A stretch of DNA of 28,534 nt from Streptomyces sp. NRRL F-6676 (GTDB taxonomy: Bacteria; Actinomycetota; Actinomycetes; Streptomycetales; Streptomycetaceae), in NCBI RefSeq assembly GCF_000725625.1, contig NZ_JOHS01000070.1, positions 1 through 28,534 on the forward strand, given 5' to 3'. Below, piece by piece: positions 19,853 through 28,467 of the stretch; the first letter of the stretch is position 1, and each line of letters begins with the position of its first letter. Both the position numbers and the translations under genes were made by a program. The notes under the pieces are model-generated. The model saw only the letters and a list, made by a program, of their open reading frames with translations, was not told the origin of the DNA and made no database searches.

Positions 19853-20592
19853 CGGCCGGTCTCCCCAATCCAGCAGGCTTTCCCAACTGTCCGGTATGCG
19901 CGTACCGCATCACCGGCACCGCCCGCCTGTGCTCCGACTGCGCCGGCCGCACCCTCCAGCCGGTCGCCGAACCCCACTGCCCCGTCTGCTCCCAGGCCGT
20001 CGCGCCCGGCAGGCAGTGCAGTAATCGGGTGTGTGCGCTCCCGGAAGCCGAGCGGGGGTTCTCCCGCGTCGACGCGGTGGCCATGTACTCCGGAGCCCTG
20101 CGCGACAAGATCCACACGCTGAAGTACGAGGGCCGGGCCGGCTGGGCGATGATCTTCGGCCGGCTCCTCGTCGGCTGGATGGAGAGCCACCCCGAGGCGA
20201 TGAACGGCGTCGACTACGTCGTCGGCAACCCCACCCACGTCGGCCGCCAGCCCATCCAGCACATCGAGGCGATCATGGACGCCGCCTACACAGAGGACGT
20301 GACCAGGGCCTTCCCGCTCAGCCCGCCGGGCGCGCACCGGCTGGTGAAGCATGCCGAGACGGCCCGGTCCGCGAACCGCACCCTGGAGGAGAAGCGCGCG
20401 GCCGCGACCGCGCATGCCGCCGCCCTGACCTGGACCGGGGACATCGGCGACATCAAATCGGCCACGATCCTGCTCGTCGACGACGTGTTCACCAGCGGAT
20501 CGCAGCTCCAGCACGTCGCGCTCCGGCTCCGGGCGACCGGAGCCGCCGACGTCCGGGGGCTCGTTCTCGCCCGGGTCCCCTGGAGCGGGTGA
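19849..20592 (+). CDS. ComF-like zinc-ribbon phosphoribosyltransferase (247 aa)
   Basis: GTG 19849 overlaps the dprA stop (GTGA), implying coupled translation. Two zinc-ribbon pairs lie at the N-terminus (C14/C17/C28/C31 and C44/C47/C57/C62). Then comes LKYEGRAGWAMIFG, a ComF hallmark, and the PRPP-binding loop ILLVDDVFTSGS (207-218; D211, D212, T215, G217). All expected motifs are intact. In competent bacteria ComF acts in DNA uptake with DprA. Here, beside a second PRTase, a role in nucleotide or DNA-linked conflict is more likely. Confidence 0.85.
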   Translation: MTAGLPNPAGFPNCPVCAYRITGTARLCSDCAGRTLQPVAEPHCPVCSQAVAPGRQCSNRVCALPEAERGFSRVDAVAMYSGALRDKIHTLKYEGRAGWAMIFGRLLVGWMESHPEAMNGVDYVVGNPTHVGRQPIQHIEAIMDAAYTEDVTRAFPLSPPGAHRLVKHAETARSANRTLEEKRAAATAHAAALTWTGDIGDIKSATILLVDDVFTSGSQLQHVALRLRATGAADVRGLVLARVPWSG

Positions 20593-20594
20593 CG

Positions 20595-20643
20595 CCGACC
20601 GGGACACCGGGACTGGGCCTGTCGGCTGGCTCCGGCCGGTCGG
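20595..20643. terminator. Inverted repeat between convergent genes
   Basis: CCGACCGG (20595-20602) and CCGGTCGG (20636-20643) form an 8-bp stem with a GC-rich 33-base loop. They sit between the ends of the ComF-like gene (20592) and the convergent nuclease-like gene (20670). Confidence 0.4.
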
Positions 20644-20669
20644 TCAGTGCCGGACGCTTCGCGTCGAGC

Positions 20670-21671
20670 TCACGCGGCGTGCCCAGGACGGTGATCATGT
20701 GGAGGCTGAGGCGCCTCTAGGAAATCCGAGGGGAGCAGCCCGGCGCCACCGTCCCCAGCCCGGGCCGGTGACGCCGTGGTCGGGGCGTCCGCGTCGGGAA
20801 TCACGACGATCCCGCCGACGTGGTCAGTGACCCAAGCCGGGGGAGTCCGGCCTTCCAGGACGTCGCGTACGTAGTCGGGGACCTCCGCCCTCAGCCCGCG
20901 GAGCATGTGAGCGAGGTACGGCACGGAGAAATGCCCGTAGTCGTTGGGGACGTTCTCGAAAAGGGCGCCGGTGACCGGGGCGGCGCGTTCCATGACCGCC
21001 GAGCCCGCGAACTGGCCGTGTCTGATCCGCTGAACAGGCCGGAGAAGTTCCTTTGCCACCCTGCGAGATCCTCGCTGCGGTTGCCGCAGGAAGCGCTCGA
21101 GGTCCTGGTCCAGTCCGCGCGCGAGGGGCACGATCGGCGCGTCCAGGCCGTCGGGGCTGGCGATGTCCTCGACTGGAACGGCGTCGTGGAAGGCGCTCAC
21201 GCCCGCGTTCTTGGCGTCCAGGCCGACCGCGTTCTCCGCCACCAGAGCGGAGACAGTGGACACACCGACCCGGTCGCGCTCCTTGCACGGAACGTCGTCA
21301 TGAGTGCGGTCGCAGGCCAGAGTCGATCGGTACTGGGCGCCCCCGCAGTACAAGACGTACGCGGCGGGGACATGGAAGCGGTTCGCCGCCTTGATCAGCT
21401 TCGAGAGCTGCGTCTGGTCGTCGCCGCGCGTCTTGTAGCTGAAGTCGATGCTCCAGCGCTTGCCGTGCAACTTCAGGATCTTCGCCTGGACCAGGAGCCC
21501 GTAGCAGGTGCCGTCCCGGTCCACCCACCACCACAGCCAGTCGGCTCCGTTCTCCTTCTCCTCGTCGGCTGCGAACTCGACGAACCGGATGCGTGGGGAA
21601 GCGGTGGACAGGAGCACCTGGGTCGCCGTCACCTCACGGAACATCCCGCCGGCTTCCAGCATCCCCGCCAC
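20670..21671 (-). CDS. DUF6615 / restriction-endonuclease-like protein (333 aa)
   Basis: The N-terminal half has the pattern of a PD-(D/E)xK-like fold seen in DUF6615 proteins: E-x4-GADWLWWWVDRDG, then LVQAKILKLHGKRW (the QAK strand), then QLSKLIKAANRFHVPAAYVL. Asp in GADW and the Q-A-K triplet would be the active-site candidates. The C-terminal half is unrecognised. GTG 21671 is the longest start; ATG 21662 or 21644 are equally plausible. It converges on the HAD-PRTase/DprA/ComF genes, so it may be a nuclease of the same island. The nuclease assignment is inferred. Confidence 0.5.
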   Translation of the reverse strand: MAGMLEAGGMFREVTATQVLLSTASPRIRFVEFAADEEKENGADWLWWWVDRDGTCYGLLVQAKILKLHGKRWSIDFSYKTRGDDQTQLSKLIKAANRFHVPAAYVLYCGGAQYRSTLACDRTHDDVPCKERDRVGVSTVSALVAENAVGLDAKNAGVSAFHDAVPVEDIASPDGLDAPIVPLARGLDQDLERFLRQPQRGSRRVAKELLRPVQRIRHGQFAGSAVMERAAPVTGALFENVPNDYGHFSVPYLAHMLRGLRAEVPDYVRDVLEGRTPPAWVTDHVGGIVVIPDADAPTTASPARAGDGGAGLLPSDFLEAPQPPHDHRPGHAA

Positions 21672-22075
21672 TCAGACGATCCACTGCCGTCCGGCCCTGC
21701 CGGAGCGCCTCATGAGGGCTGGTCTCATGCCCGGAGAAGTGACTCAACGCGGCTGCCCTTCTGCGGCTTGGCCATGGCTTCCTCATCATCCCCCGGCACC
21801 AGGTCCGTCGTGGCCGATCCGGCGTCCTCGTGACCGCCTCCCGGGCCAGACTGCGTTCGATCCGCGCCGGGCCCCGCCACGCGAATAGGTTCCGCGATAC
21901 ATGCGATAAGCGACGGGATGGCGCGGTACGTTGGCAAGCAGTCCTCCCGGACGTCGCGTCCCCCCGTGCGCGGCGTCCGGGGGCACACCGCCGGATCCTG
22001 TCGATAATCGGCCGCCGCCTGTCTGATAGCGGCAAGCCGCCAGCCACGCGTTCACCGCCATTCGGGCGTAGCGCG
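21672..22075. other. 404-bp region without a clear gene
   Basis: Lies upstream of the nuclease-like gene and downstream of the minus-strand ParB-like gene. A minus-strand frame ending near 21725 reads TTDLVPGDDEEAMAKPQKGS at its end and looks like the tail of a lost gene. Its upstream part is not gene-like. No repeat, tRNA or strong hairpin was seen. Confidence 0.4.
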
Positions 22076-23599
22076 CTACTTGCTCTTCGGCAGCAGCACA
22101 CGCAGGCGTGGGTAGCGGGCGAGCAGCCGGGCCAGGTGGGTGCTGAGGCGGCCCGGCTTGAGGGCGGCAGCGACGTGGGAAAGCCAGAAGTCCTCCACGG
22201 TGCGCCTGGCGTGCGTCAGGGCGTCCTGGGACGGCGTGGTCTCGTCGTGGTCGGGGAGGTGCCGGCCGTAGACGGGAATCACCTCGATGCTGGCGGCACG
22301 CAGCGCGCACAGGCGGTGCTGGCCGTTGGTCAGATTCTGCTGGCCGGTGTCCCACCAGATGTGGCCCCCTCCGATGAGGGAGCGAAACCAGGCGCGGTCG
22401 CGCTCGCTCAGGTGCGTGGCGCGGTAGAGCCGGTCCTGTTCGTCGCTGTCGGGTTCGGCGCGGGCGAAGGCGAACACGGCCGCGGTGATCGCCTCCCAGT
22501 TGTCGGCCTGGTGGTAGGGGCAGGCGGCGAAGTCCTGATCGCCGAGCCGGGCGAACAGCTCGGCGTGGGCGGTTTTGCTGTGACCTTTGGGGTAGGTGGC
22601 GGCCAGGGCCTTCGCCCGCTCACCGTAGGGACACTTGAACAGGCCATGCGGCCAGGGAAGCTGGGAGGCGGCGACGGGGCGGATGCCGGTGACGCCGTCC
22701 AGGTGCAGAGCCCGCTGGGCGGGGCTGCTGAACCTGCTGGGGTACAGAGCGGCCTCCGAACTTGGCGGCTCCGGCCGTAGACGGGCATCGGCGTGGAGCT
22801 GCTCGGTGAGGTCGGGTTCGGTGACCCCGGCCAGTTCGTAGAAGGGACCCTCGTGCCAGGCTTCGTCCTCGTCGGAGCGGCGACGCTCCGGGTTGGGCTG
22901 GACCAGGACGGTCACCGGAACCTCGGGCAGTACGAGGATGCCGGACAGGCCGTGGACCGAGGCGAGGGTAAGGCGGCCGCGCGCCCAGGCAGGATCGTTC
23001 AGCACTGCGCCGAGGGCGGCACCGGCGAGGTGGCCGATCCATTCGACACGGTGGAATCCTTCGTCGATGCGCATGTCCCACTTCGGGTGCCGCAGGGCAT
23101 GGATCTGCAGGTAGTCACCAACCGTGACCATGTGGGCCGGCTTGTCGAACGTGGCTGCCCGCTGCCGCGGCGGCTGCGGCTCGGACGCGGCGGCCGGCGC
23201 CACGAGGTCGGGGCCCTGGATGGTGTTGCGAAAGGGGTGTGGTCCGGCGGCCAAGCGGCTTCCGGTGAACAGCGGTTTTTGGGTCTCTGGCCACCAGGGA
23301 TTGGCAGAATCCCAGCAGGCCCGGCCGCTGTCGACCTCGCCGAGGGTCCACTGATCACCCTCGCGCAACATGACCGGGCCCGGCATGCCGTGACAGAACA
23401 CGACCGCGATCTGCCGGGCTGCCCGGGTACGCACCTGGGGGGAGTCCGGAGCCAGGAATCCGGTGTCGGTGATGATCTCCACCCGTTCGATCCGGGCGAA
23501 CCCTTCGCCGTCCGGCACGCCGTCGACGGCCATCCGTTCCGAGGCGATCTGGAGGTAGTCCCCCGGGCGAAGCGCGGTACTCACGTGCGGAACGATCAT
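22076..23599 (-). CDS. ParB/sulfiredoxin-like domain protein with duplicated N-terminal module (507 aa)
   Basis: ATG 23599 follows GGGGGTAGGG. Residues 12-41 and 159-191 repeat the same module (PGDYLQIA, then EGFARIERVEI; VGDYLQIH, then EGFHRVEWIGH). The C-terminal third has WWDTGQQNLTNGQHRLCALR (418-434), whose NGQHR matches the [DN]GxHR motif of ParB/sulfiredoxin-fold proteins, followed by VIPVY. A Cys/His-rich stretch (CPYGERAK at 323, CPYH at 360) precedes it. ParB-fold proteins bind nucleotides or act as nucleases. No ParA is nearby, so chromosome partition is unlikely. Function unknown. Confidence 0.6.
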   Translation of the reverse strand: MIVPHVSTALRPGDYLQIASERMAVDGVPDGEGFARIERVEIITDTGFLAPDSPQVRTRAARQIAVVFCHGMPGPVMLREGDQWTLGEVDSGRACWDSANPWWPETQKPLFTGSRLAAGPHPFRNTIQGPDLVAPAAASEPQPPRQRAATFDKPAHMVTVGDYLQIHALRHPKWDMRIDEGFHRVEWIGHLAGAALGAVLNDPAWARGRLTLASVHGLSGILVLPEVPVTVLVQPNPERRRSDEDEAWHEGPFYELAGVTEPDLTEQLHADARLRPEPPSSEAALYPSRFSSPAQRALHLDGVTGIRPVAASQLPWPHGLFKCPYGERAKALAATYPKGHSKTAHAELFARLGDQDFAACPYHQADNWEAITAAVFAFARAEPDSDEQDRLYRATHLSERDRAWFRSLIGGGHIWWDTGQQNLTNGQHRLCALRAASIEVIPVYGRHLPDHDETTPSQDALTHARRTVEDFWLSHVAAALKPGRLSTHLARLLARYPRLRVLLPKSK

Positions 23600-23765
23600 T
23601 CCCTACCCCCGGTGCGCCGCCTCACAGTGCGGCGGTCTGTGATCTCCTCGTGTATACCGCACCGGACCGACATCTCCTGCCCGGCCTTGCGAGAGGACGA
23701 TGCTGTCAGTGCCCGTTGATAACGTGCTTTGTCCCAGTCGCGGAGTTCATGAAGGGACGGAGTGC

Positions 23766-24758
23766 GTGCGGAATGTGACGTGCCATCAGGTTGCCGAGAA
23801 CCGGTTGGCCCAGGCGCTCGACGACATCGACGGACGGGCTTACACGCGGTGGCACTCGCTGCGGTACGACAGCATCTCGCCGGCCCTGATACGGGCGATG
23901 GCGGACGAGCTTCTCGACCATGTCGCCGCCCGAACGGTGACGGAGCCGGGGCTCGACGCCGCGGCCGGCACGGTCGCCGTCACCGCCGCGGAGTGTGTGC
24001 ACGGAGTGCTGAGCATCATGTGCTTCCCGGACGGGGACCAGGAGATCCGGTTCCCCCTCGTCGGGGAGCGGATCAGCACGGACCCGGACGACGACGAGTT
24101 CGGGGACGGGCTCATCGCCTTCCGGGACGTCGTCAAAGAGGCGCCCACCGCGCGGACCTGGCTCGACATGTTCGAGATGTGTGTCATCAGCGGGCATGTG
24201 TGGGACTGGGAGCGGGTCACCGGGCTGTTGCTGCGCGGCGACTACGCGCCCGCCATCCGTGACGGCGTGCCCTACAACCGGTACACCTCCGTCTCCGACC
24301 CCGCCGACCTCGCCGCCATGGACGCCCTGTGCCTCTATCTCACCGAGGCGGCCGGGCATCTGCCCCGCGACTGGCCCACGGTTCCGCTGCGCAAGCCGGA
24401 CGCCAAGGAGCGCGCGGAGGCCGCCCGGCGGCTCGACGAGGTCGGCGACGCGCTGAGCGCGGACCAGCGGCTGCTCCGCGTACTCCTCGACGACGACCAG
24501 CACGCCTTCGAGGACGCCCTCGTCGCCCGGCTGGTCGCGTACCGGGAGAGAGTCGAGGCCGAGGCCGGTGATCCCGCGCCCCGGTCCCTCCTCCCCCTCG
24601 GCTCCCTCACCCTGGCCTGCCTCGCCGTCCAGGTCCATGGGTGGGAACTCGGTGTCCGGTCCGGGTATCTGCCGTACGGTCTGCTGGGATCGCCGGACGC
24701 GCCACGCCGGGCGGCGGAGGGGAACCGCAACAACTTGGGCTACTGGGCCGCCAAGTAG
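23766..24758 (+). CDS. Imm49-like protein (330 aa)
   Basis: GTG 23766 follows AAGGGACGGAG; an in-frame ATG at 23700 is the alternative. The all-helical layout fits the immunity-49 family common in Streptomyces polymorphic-toxin loci. Its typical string is HVWDWERVTGLLLRGDYAPA, followed by DPADLAAMDALCLYLTEAAG and a C-terminal VQVHGWELGVRSGYLP. No toxin gene lies beside it, so it would be an orphan immunity gene or a protein of other function that shares the fold. Third-position GC is very high and the frame is intact. Confidence 0.55.
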   Translation: MRNVTCHQVAENRLAQALDDIDGRAYTRWHSLRYDSISPALIRAMADELLDHVAARTVTEPGLDAAAGTVAVTAAECVHGVLSIMCFPDGDQEIRFPLVGERISTDPDDDEFGDGLIAFRDVVKEAPTARTWLDMFEMCVISGHVWDWERVTGLLLRGDYAPAIRDGVPYNRYTSVSDPADLAAMDALCLYLTEAAGHLPRDWPTVPLRKPDAKERAEAARRLDEVGDALSADQRLLRVLLDDDQHAFEDALVARLVAYRERVEAEAGDPAPRSLLPLGSLTLACLAVQVHGWELGVRSGYLPYGLLGSPDAPRRAAEGNRNNLGYWAAK

Positions 24759-24916
24759 GCCACCCGGGGCGCGGAAGTGGGCCTGGCCCGACATCCAGGA
24801 CGCCGTCGTGGAGACGGACTCGTCCCCACCGTTAGGCCGGAAAGGCAATCGAAGGACGTTCCGTTTGTCGGTGTGTGGGGCTACTGTCCAAAGACGCAAG
24901 ATCGCAAGGGGGGTAC

Positions 24917-25600
24917 ATGATCATCACCCACGCTGGACCGGGCCGGCCTCCGGGCATCCGCCGGGGTCCCGACGGGCTCACCGACCGGCAGCGGGCCATC
25001 GTCGGCTGCATCGCCCGTTCCGTCGCTGACCGCGGGTACCCGCCCTCGATGCGCGAGATCGGTCAGGCGGTCGGCCTGACGAGCACCTCCAGCGTCGCGC
25101 ACCAGCTCCTCGCCCTGGAGCGCAAGGGAGCACTCCGCCGCGACCCGCACCGTCCCCGCGCCTACTGCCTCCCCCTCAAGTTCTCGGCGGGAGAAGAGGA
25201 CGAGCGGCCGGAGAGCGAGCTCGCGGCGGCGGAGGTCCCCCTGGTCGGCCGGATCGCGGCCGGAACGCCGATCTTCGCCGAGGAGACGGTCGAGGACACC
25301 TATGTCCTGCCCCGCCAACTGGTCGGTGAGGGCGAGCTTTTCGCCCTGAAGGTGTCCGGGGAGAGCATGATCGAGGCAGCCATCTGCGACGGGGACGTGG
25401 TCACCGTCCGGCGGCAGCAGGTCGCCGAGCCGGGCGACATCGTCGCCGCCATGCTCGACGGGGAAGCGACAGTGAAGAGGTTCCAGCGCGACGCGGCCGG
25501 CCACGCCTGGCTCGTCGCGCACAACCCCGCGTTCGCACCGCTCGCGGCCGACGAGGCGGTCATCCTGGGCAAGGTCGTCGCCGTGATGCGCGCCCTCTGA
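24917..25600 (+). CDS. lexA-like: LexA-type SOS repressor, accessory copy (227 aa)
   Basis: ATG 24917 lies 3 bases after GGGGGG. Residues 21-85 form the LexA winged helix ([20 protein letters not shown], then [20 protein letters not shown]). [10 protein letters not shown] contains the Ala115-Gly116 self-cleavage site. VSGESM supplies Ser150 and ATVKRF supplies Lys187, the serine-lysine dyad. All catalytic parts are present, so RecA-stimulated self-cleavage is expected. Its location among accessory genes suggests it is not the housekeeping LexA but a mobile or island-specific repressor. No perfect LexA box precedes it. Confidence 0.92.
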   Translation: MIITHAGPGRPPGIRRGPDGLTDRQRAIVGCIARSVADRGYPPSMREIGQAVGLTSTSSVAHQLLALERKGALRRDPHRPRAYCLPLKFSAGEEDERPESELAAAEVPLVGRIAAGTPIFAEETVEDTYVLPRQLVGEGELFALKVSGESMIEAAICDGDVVTVRRQQVAEPGDIVAAMLDGEATVKRFQRDAAGHAWLVAHNPAFAPLAADEAVILGKVVAVMRAL

Positions 25601-25784
25601 CGATCCTCGCGGCGGCCCACGGACAGCCGTTGCCCGCACCAGCTGGGCTCGGGCTCACGGTCGGGAGAGGAAGGCGCTGCCTCCGGCATCCCTCGGCTCG
25701 CGGCGCTCCTGGCTTCCGGGGCTTTGGTGATCCGGGAGCGGCCGATTCTCCGTTTTGCCCCGACGTGGGGGCCGACGGTGAACG

Positions 25785-26156
25785 ATGGTGGTTGTGACGC
25801 ACAGGGACGTAGGGACCAGGCTGCCGCTCGACCGCACGGACGCCTTCGCGGCCTTGGAGGCTGCTGTCCGGTGGTGGGGAGCCGATGTGCCGGAGAACCC
25901 GGGAGCGGGTGAGCTGGCAGAGCTCTTGGACGGGATCGTGGGACGTCTGCGCGGGGATCGAAACGCCGAGCAGTCCCAGTCGGCCGCGGAGCTCTTGGCT
26001 CAGGCGGCCGAGGCTCTGCGGGCCGTGGCCCGGCTCGGTAGCCTCCTGCCGGCGATCTTGCTGTGGCACTTGCAGACCGCGCTGCGGCAAGAGGCCGGTG
26101 CCCGCGGCCAGATCGCCGAGCAGAGGGATCCCCAGCCGGTCCCCTCCCTGTCCTAG
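25785..26156 (+). CDS. Hypothetical small helical protein (123 aa)
   Basis: ATG 25785 opens a frame with strong third-position GC. The product is helical and soluble, with an LDRTDAFAALEAAVRWW start, a Gln/Glu-rich middle and LLPAILLWHLQTALRQEAG. No family was recognised. The ribosome site is weak. It stands alone between lexA-like and the next hypothetical gene. Confidence 0.55.
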   Translation: MVVVTHRDVGTRLPLDRTDAFAALEAAVRWWGADVPENPGAGELAELLDGIVGRLRGDRNAEQSQSAAELLAQAAEALRAVARLGSLLPAILLWHLQTALRQEAGARGQIAEQRDPQPVPSLS

Positions 26157-26260
26157 CCCGTGTCCTGAACCGACGACCGGCGGTGCGGCGCGGCGCGCCC
26201 GTTGGAGCCCCACCCGATGGATATGGTGGCGCCCTGCGGCATCGGTCTGCTGCTCCTCAC

Positions 26261-26400
26261 GCGAACTCGGCCCACTGGTTCAAGGCGGAGGCGAAGAAGC
26301 TCGGCTTCGATCAGAGCCATCTCACCGACCGCACCACCGCACACCAGTGCCTGTTCCTCACGCTCCGCGGGCCGACGGGGCGGAGCGAAAGGTACCCGCC
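26261..26400 (+). pseudogene. Possible gene fragment upstream of the 335-aa protein
   Basis: One frame reads as sensible protein with good codon bias (ANSAHWFKAEAKKLGFDQSH, then LTDRTTAHQCLFLTLRG) but has no start and runs off into non-coding sequence. It may be the remnant of a gene lost by rearrangement. Confidence is low. Confidence 0.3.
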
Positions 26401-27408
26401 ATGTCGGCCACCCAGACCAGCAGCCGGGCGCGGACGTACGCCCTCTACACCGGAGCTCCCCGCCAGCTCGCGTGCGAGGTCGTCGCCGGCCTTCCCCGCC
26501 GCGCCCCTCTCATCCCCGCTCCCGCCCACCACGAGCAACTGCTCCTCGAGTCCGAGGTGTTCTACTGGGTTCTCGGCTCCCAGCGGAACTTCTTCGAGTT
26601 TCCCTTCGGTATCCAGTACGTACAGCCCACCGCGGACGGCATCAGGCTCCACCTGGAGAGCAACGCGAGCCTCGACAGCCTGCTGGCCGGCCTGCTGCCC
26701 GGGCGGGTGAGCGTGGGTAGCGGCGACGACGAGATCCACGGCCTCAACGGGTGCCGGATCACGGCACGAAGCGAGCGCGGCATCGAGCTTCGCCGCCTCG
26801 GACAGCCGACCAGCATCCGGCTCACCGGGCCCTCCCGACGCGCCTTCCAGAAGGCCGAAGCTGCGCTCGCCGAGCGCATCCGTGACCACGGCGGCGAGGC
26901 GAGCTGGCTCGCCGGCGACACCTGGACCGCCCACGAACGCCGTTGGGAAGACGAGCGCCAGCCACTGCCCTACGAATCCACCTGGCGTGACGCTGCCTGG
27001 CTCCCCAGCGGGTTACTGCGCCGCCTCGGCCTCCTGCACACCGTCGCCGTCCCCCAAGTCGTCACCGGCCACGAGTCCCGGCTGGGGGAGTGGTGGGTCC
27101 TGGAGCTGGACCACGACGCCGACACCGGCCTGCGCCGCGCCGAGTTGGTCCAGGCCCTCACCGACCCGGAGCACGGTCTTCCGCTGGAACTGCGGGGACA
27201 CCGTGACCTGACCCCCGGCGAAAGCCTCGGCCTGATCCTTCTGAAGTCCCCGGACAACACCGCCACCCTCCAACTGCGCTACGACCGCTTCGACTACCCG
27301 GTCACGCCCGCGCGGGCCGAGATGTTCGCCGCGATCCGGCGACGGATCAGCACGGTGACGGGCGAGGCCCCGCTCCCGGCGATGCCCGGCTGTTCGGCCA
27401 CCGGCTGA
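26401..27408 (+). CDS. Hypothetical protein (335 aa)
   Basis: ATG 26401 has GAAAGG about 8 bases upstream. It is a soluble alpha/beta protein without signal peptide or TM helix. Visible landmarks are EVFYWVLGSQRNFFEFPFG near residue 50, a central WTAHERRWEDERQ, and EWWVLELDHDADTGLRRAEL. No family or catalytic motif was recognised. The codon bias is normal and the frame intact. Confidence 0.65.
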   Translation: MSATQTSSRARTYALYTGAPRQLACEVVAGLPRRAPLIPAPAHHEQLLLESEVFYWVLGSQRNFFEFPFGIQYVQPTADGIRLHLESNASLDSLLAGLLPGRVSVGSGDDEIHGLNGCRITARSERGIELRRLGQPTSIRLTGPSRRAFQKAEAALAERIRDHGGEASWLAGDTWTAHERRWEDERQPLPYESTWRDAAWLPSGLLRRLGLLHTVAVPQVVTGHESRLGEWWVLELDHDADTGLRRAELVQALTDPEHGLPLELRGHRDLTPGESLGLILLKSPDNTATLQLRYDRFDYPVTPARAEMFAAIRRRISTVTGEAPLPAMPGCSATG

Positions 27409-27567
27409 GACGCCTGGCACCATCAGGACCGCCGTCAAGCCCCCGTCACTCGAACGGATTGCCGTCACTCGGCGATCTCCTGCGCCCCGTGTTCGTGCCG
27501 TGCCGTTTTGGGGCTGCGCCTGCCCGGGGGAGGGTAGGGGGCGGATCAGGGAGAGGACGGCATCGGG

Positions 27568-27888
27568 GTGGTTGGGGATGATCAGGACTGGGGTGAGCGC
27601 GCGGCCTGCCGGACAGCAGGTCCCGACGAGCTGTTCGTCGAAGGTGCGGCACAGAACAAGGCCAAGGTCATCTGCACCGGCTGCCCGGTTCGCACCGAGT
27701 GCCTTGCCCACGCCCTCGACCTGCGCATTGAGCACGGCATCTGGGGTGGGATGACCGAGCGCGAACGGAGGGCTCTTCTGCGGCGGCGCCCTCTGGTCAC
27801 GTCCTGGCGCCGTCTGTTCGAGGCTGCCCGATCGGAGGACGAACAGACCCCCGGCGCTGAGGACGGACAGTGGGGCGCCACCGGATGA
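27568..27888 (+). CDS. WhiB-like iron-sulfur transcription regulator (106 aa)
   Basis: The four cluster-binding cysteines are C14, C36, C39 and C45 (the last three in ICTGCPVRTEC), followed by GIWGG-MTERERRALLRRRP, the conserved turn and basic helix of the Wbl family. These actinobacterial proteins carry a [4Fe-4S] cluster and act with sigma factors. GTG 27568 has GAGAGGA roughly 10 bases before it. The acidic C-terminal extension is not conserved. A copy in an accessory region is common on Streptomyces plasmids and phages. Confidence 0.9.
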   Translation: MVGDDQDWGERAACRTAGPDELFVEGAAQNKAKVICTGCPVRTECLAHALDLRIEHGIWGGMTERERRALLRRRPLVTSWRRLFEAARSEDEQTPGAEDGQWGATG

Positions 27889-28008
27889 CGCGTGGCCGCG
27901 GTCCAACGGACCGCCCCAGCGCCGGCGGTCACATCAGTGCCATCCACCCGGCCGTTCCTGACAACTTCGCTCCCCTCACCTGCAGCCGACTCACTAACGT
28001 CACCCCTT

Positions 28009-28467
28009 ATGGCGACAGACCTCGTTAGCGGCCCGACCCGCAGCTGCATGCGGGAGATCAGCTCACGGATCGAACTCTCCCCACTCCAAGCCTGCTGGGA
28101 CGGCAGCGGCTTCACCCCCGGACCACCGAAGGACACCTCCGGCGCCCAGAGGAAGCGGCTCTTCTCCTCCTACGCCGACCACATCACCTGGAGCGACCCC
28201 GAACAGGTCACCCGCGCGATAGCCGTGTTCGAGAGGATGCTCCGCGCCTACCGCAATGAGGTGGAGAGGTACACCGGATCCGGAGAGGAGACGCCCCAGC
28301 AGCAGTGGGCGAAGGAGCTCGACAGGATCCGTCGTGACTTCGAATACGACGGCTATCAGATTACGGACAGCTTGCGCATCCGCAAGGCCGGCGAGCGTCG
28401 GCCTGATCATGAGAGGGCCGATGGGGATCTCTACACGAGTAATTGTCAAGACTTGTGGGTGAGTTGA
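28009..28467 (+). CDS. Abi-like N-terminal protein, probably truncated by an IS (152 aa)
   Basis: ATG 28009 is chosen because the sequence becomes protein-like there. No ribosome site is visible, so it may be leaderless. Residues ~10-120 resemble the N-terminal region common in abortive-infection family proteins: ISSRIELSPLQACWDGSGFT, then HITWSDPEQVTRAIAVFERM, then FEYDGYQI. The following domain expected in such proteins is missing. The last ~10 residues (NCQDLWVS) are coded by what looks like the end of an insertion sequence. The resemblance is by eye only. Confidence 0.5.
   Translation: MATDLVSGPTRSCMREISSRIELSPLQACWDGSGFTPGPPKDTSGAQRKRLFSSYADHITWSDPEQVTRAIAVFERMLRAYRNEVERYTGSGEETPQQQWAKELDRIRRDFEYDGYQITDSLRIRKAGERRPDHERADGDLYTSNCQDLWVS

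Noticed and set aside
22076..23599. Chromosome-partition parB
   Set aside because: Only a short [DN]GxHR motif is shared; there is no HTH, no parS-like repeat and no parA.
24851..24861. LexA-box-like GAAGGACGTTC upstream of the lexA-like gene
   Set aside because: The half-site spacing is one base shorter than the GAAC-N4-GTTC consensus and the left half lacks its C, so it is not annotated as an operator.
27443..27471. Direct repeat CCGTCACTCG (27443-27452 and 27462-27471)
   Set aside because: Two 10-bp copies before the WhiB-like gene could be an operator, but two short copies in GC-rich DNA are weak evidence.
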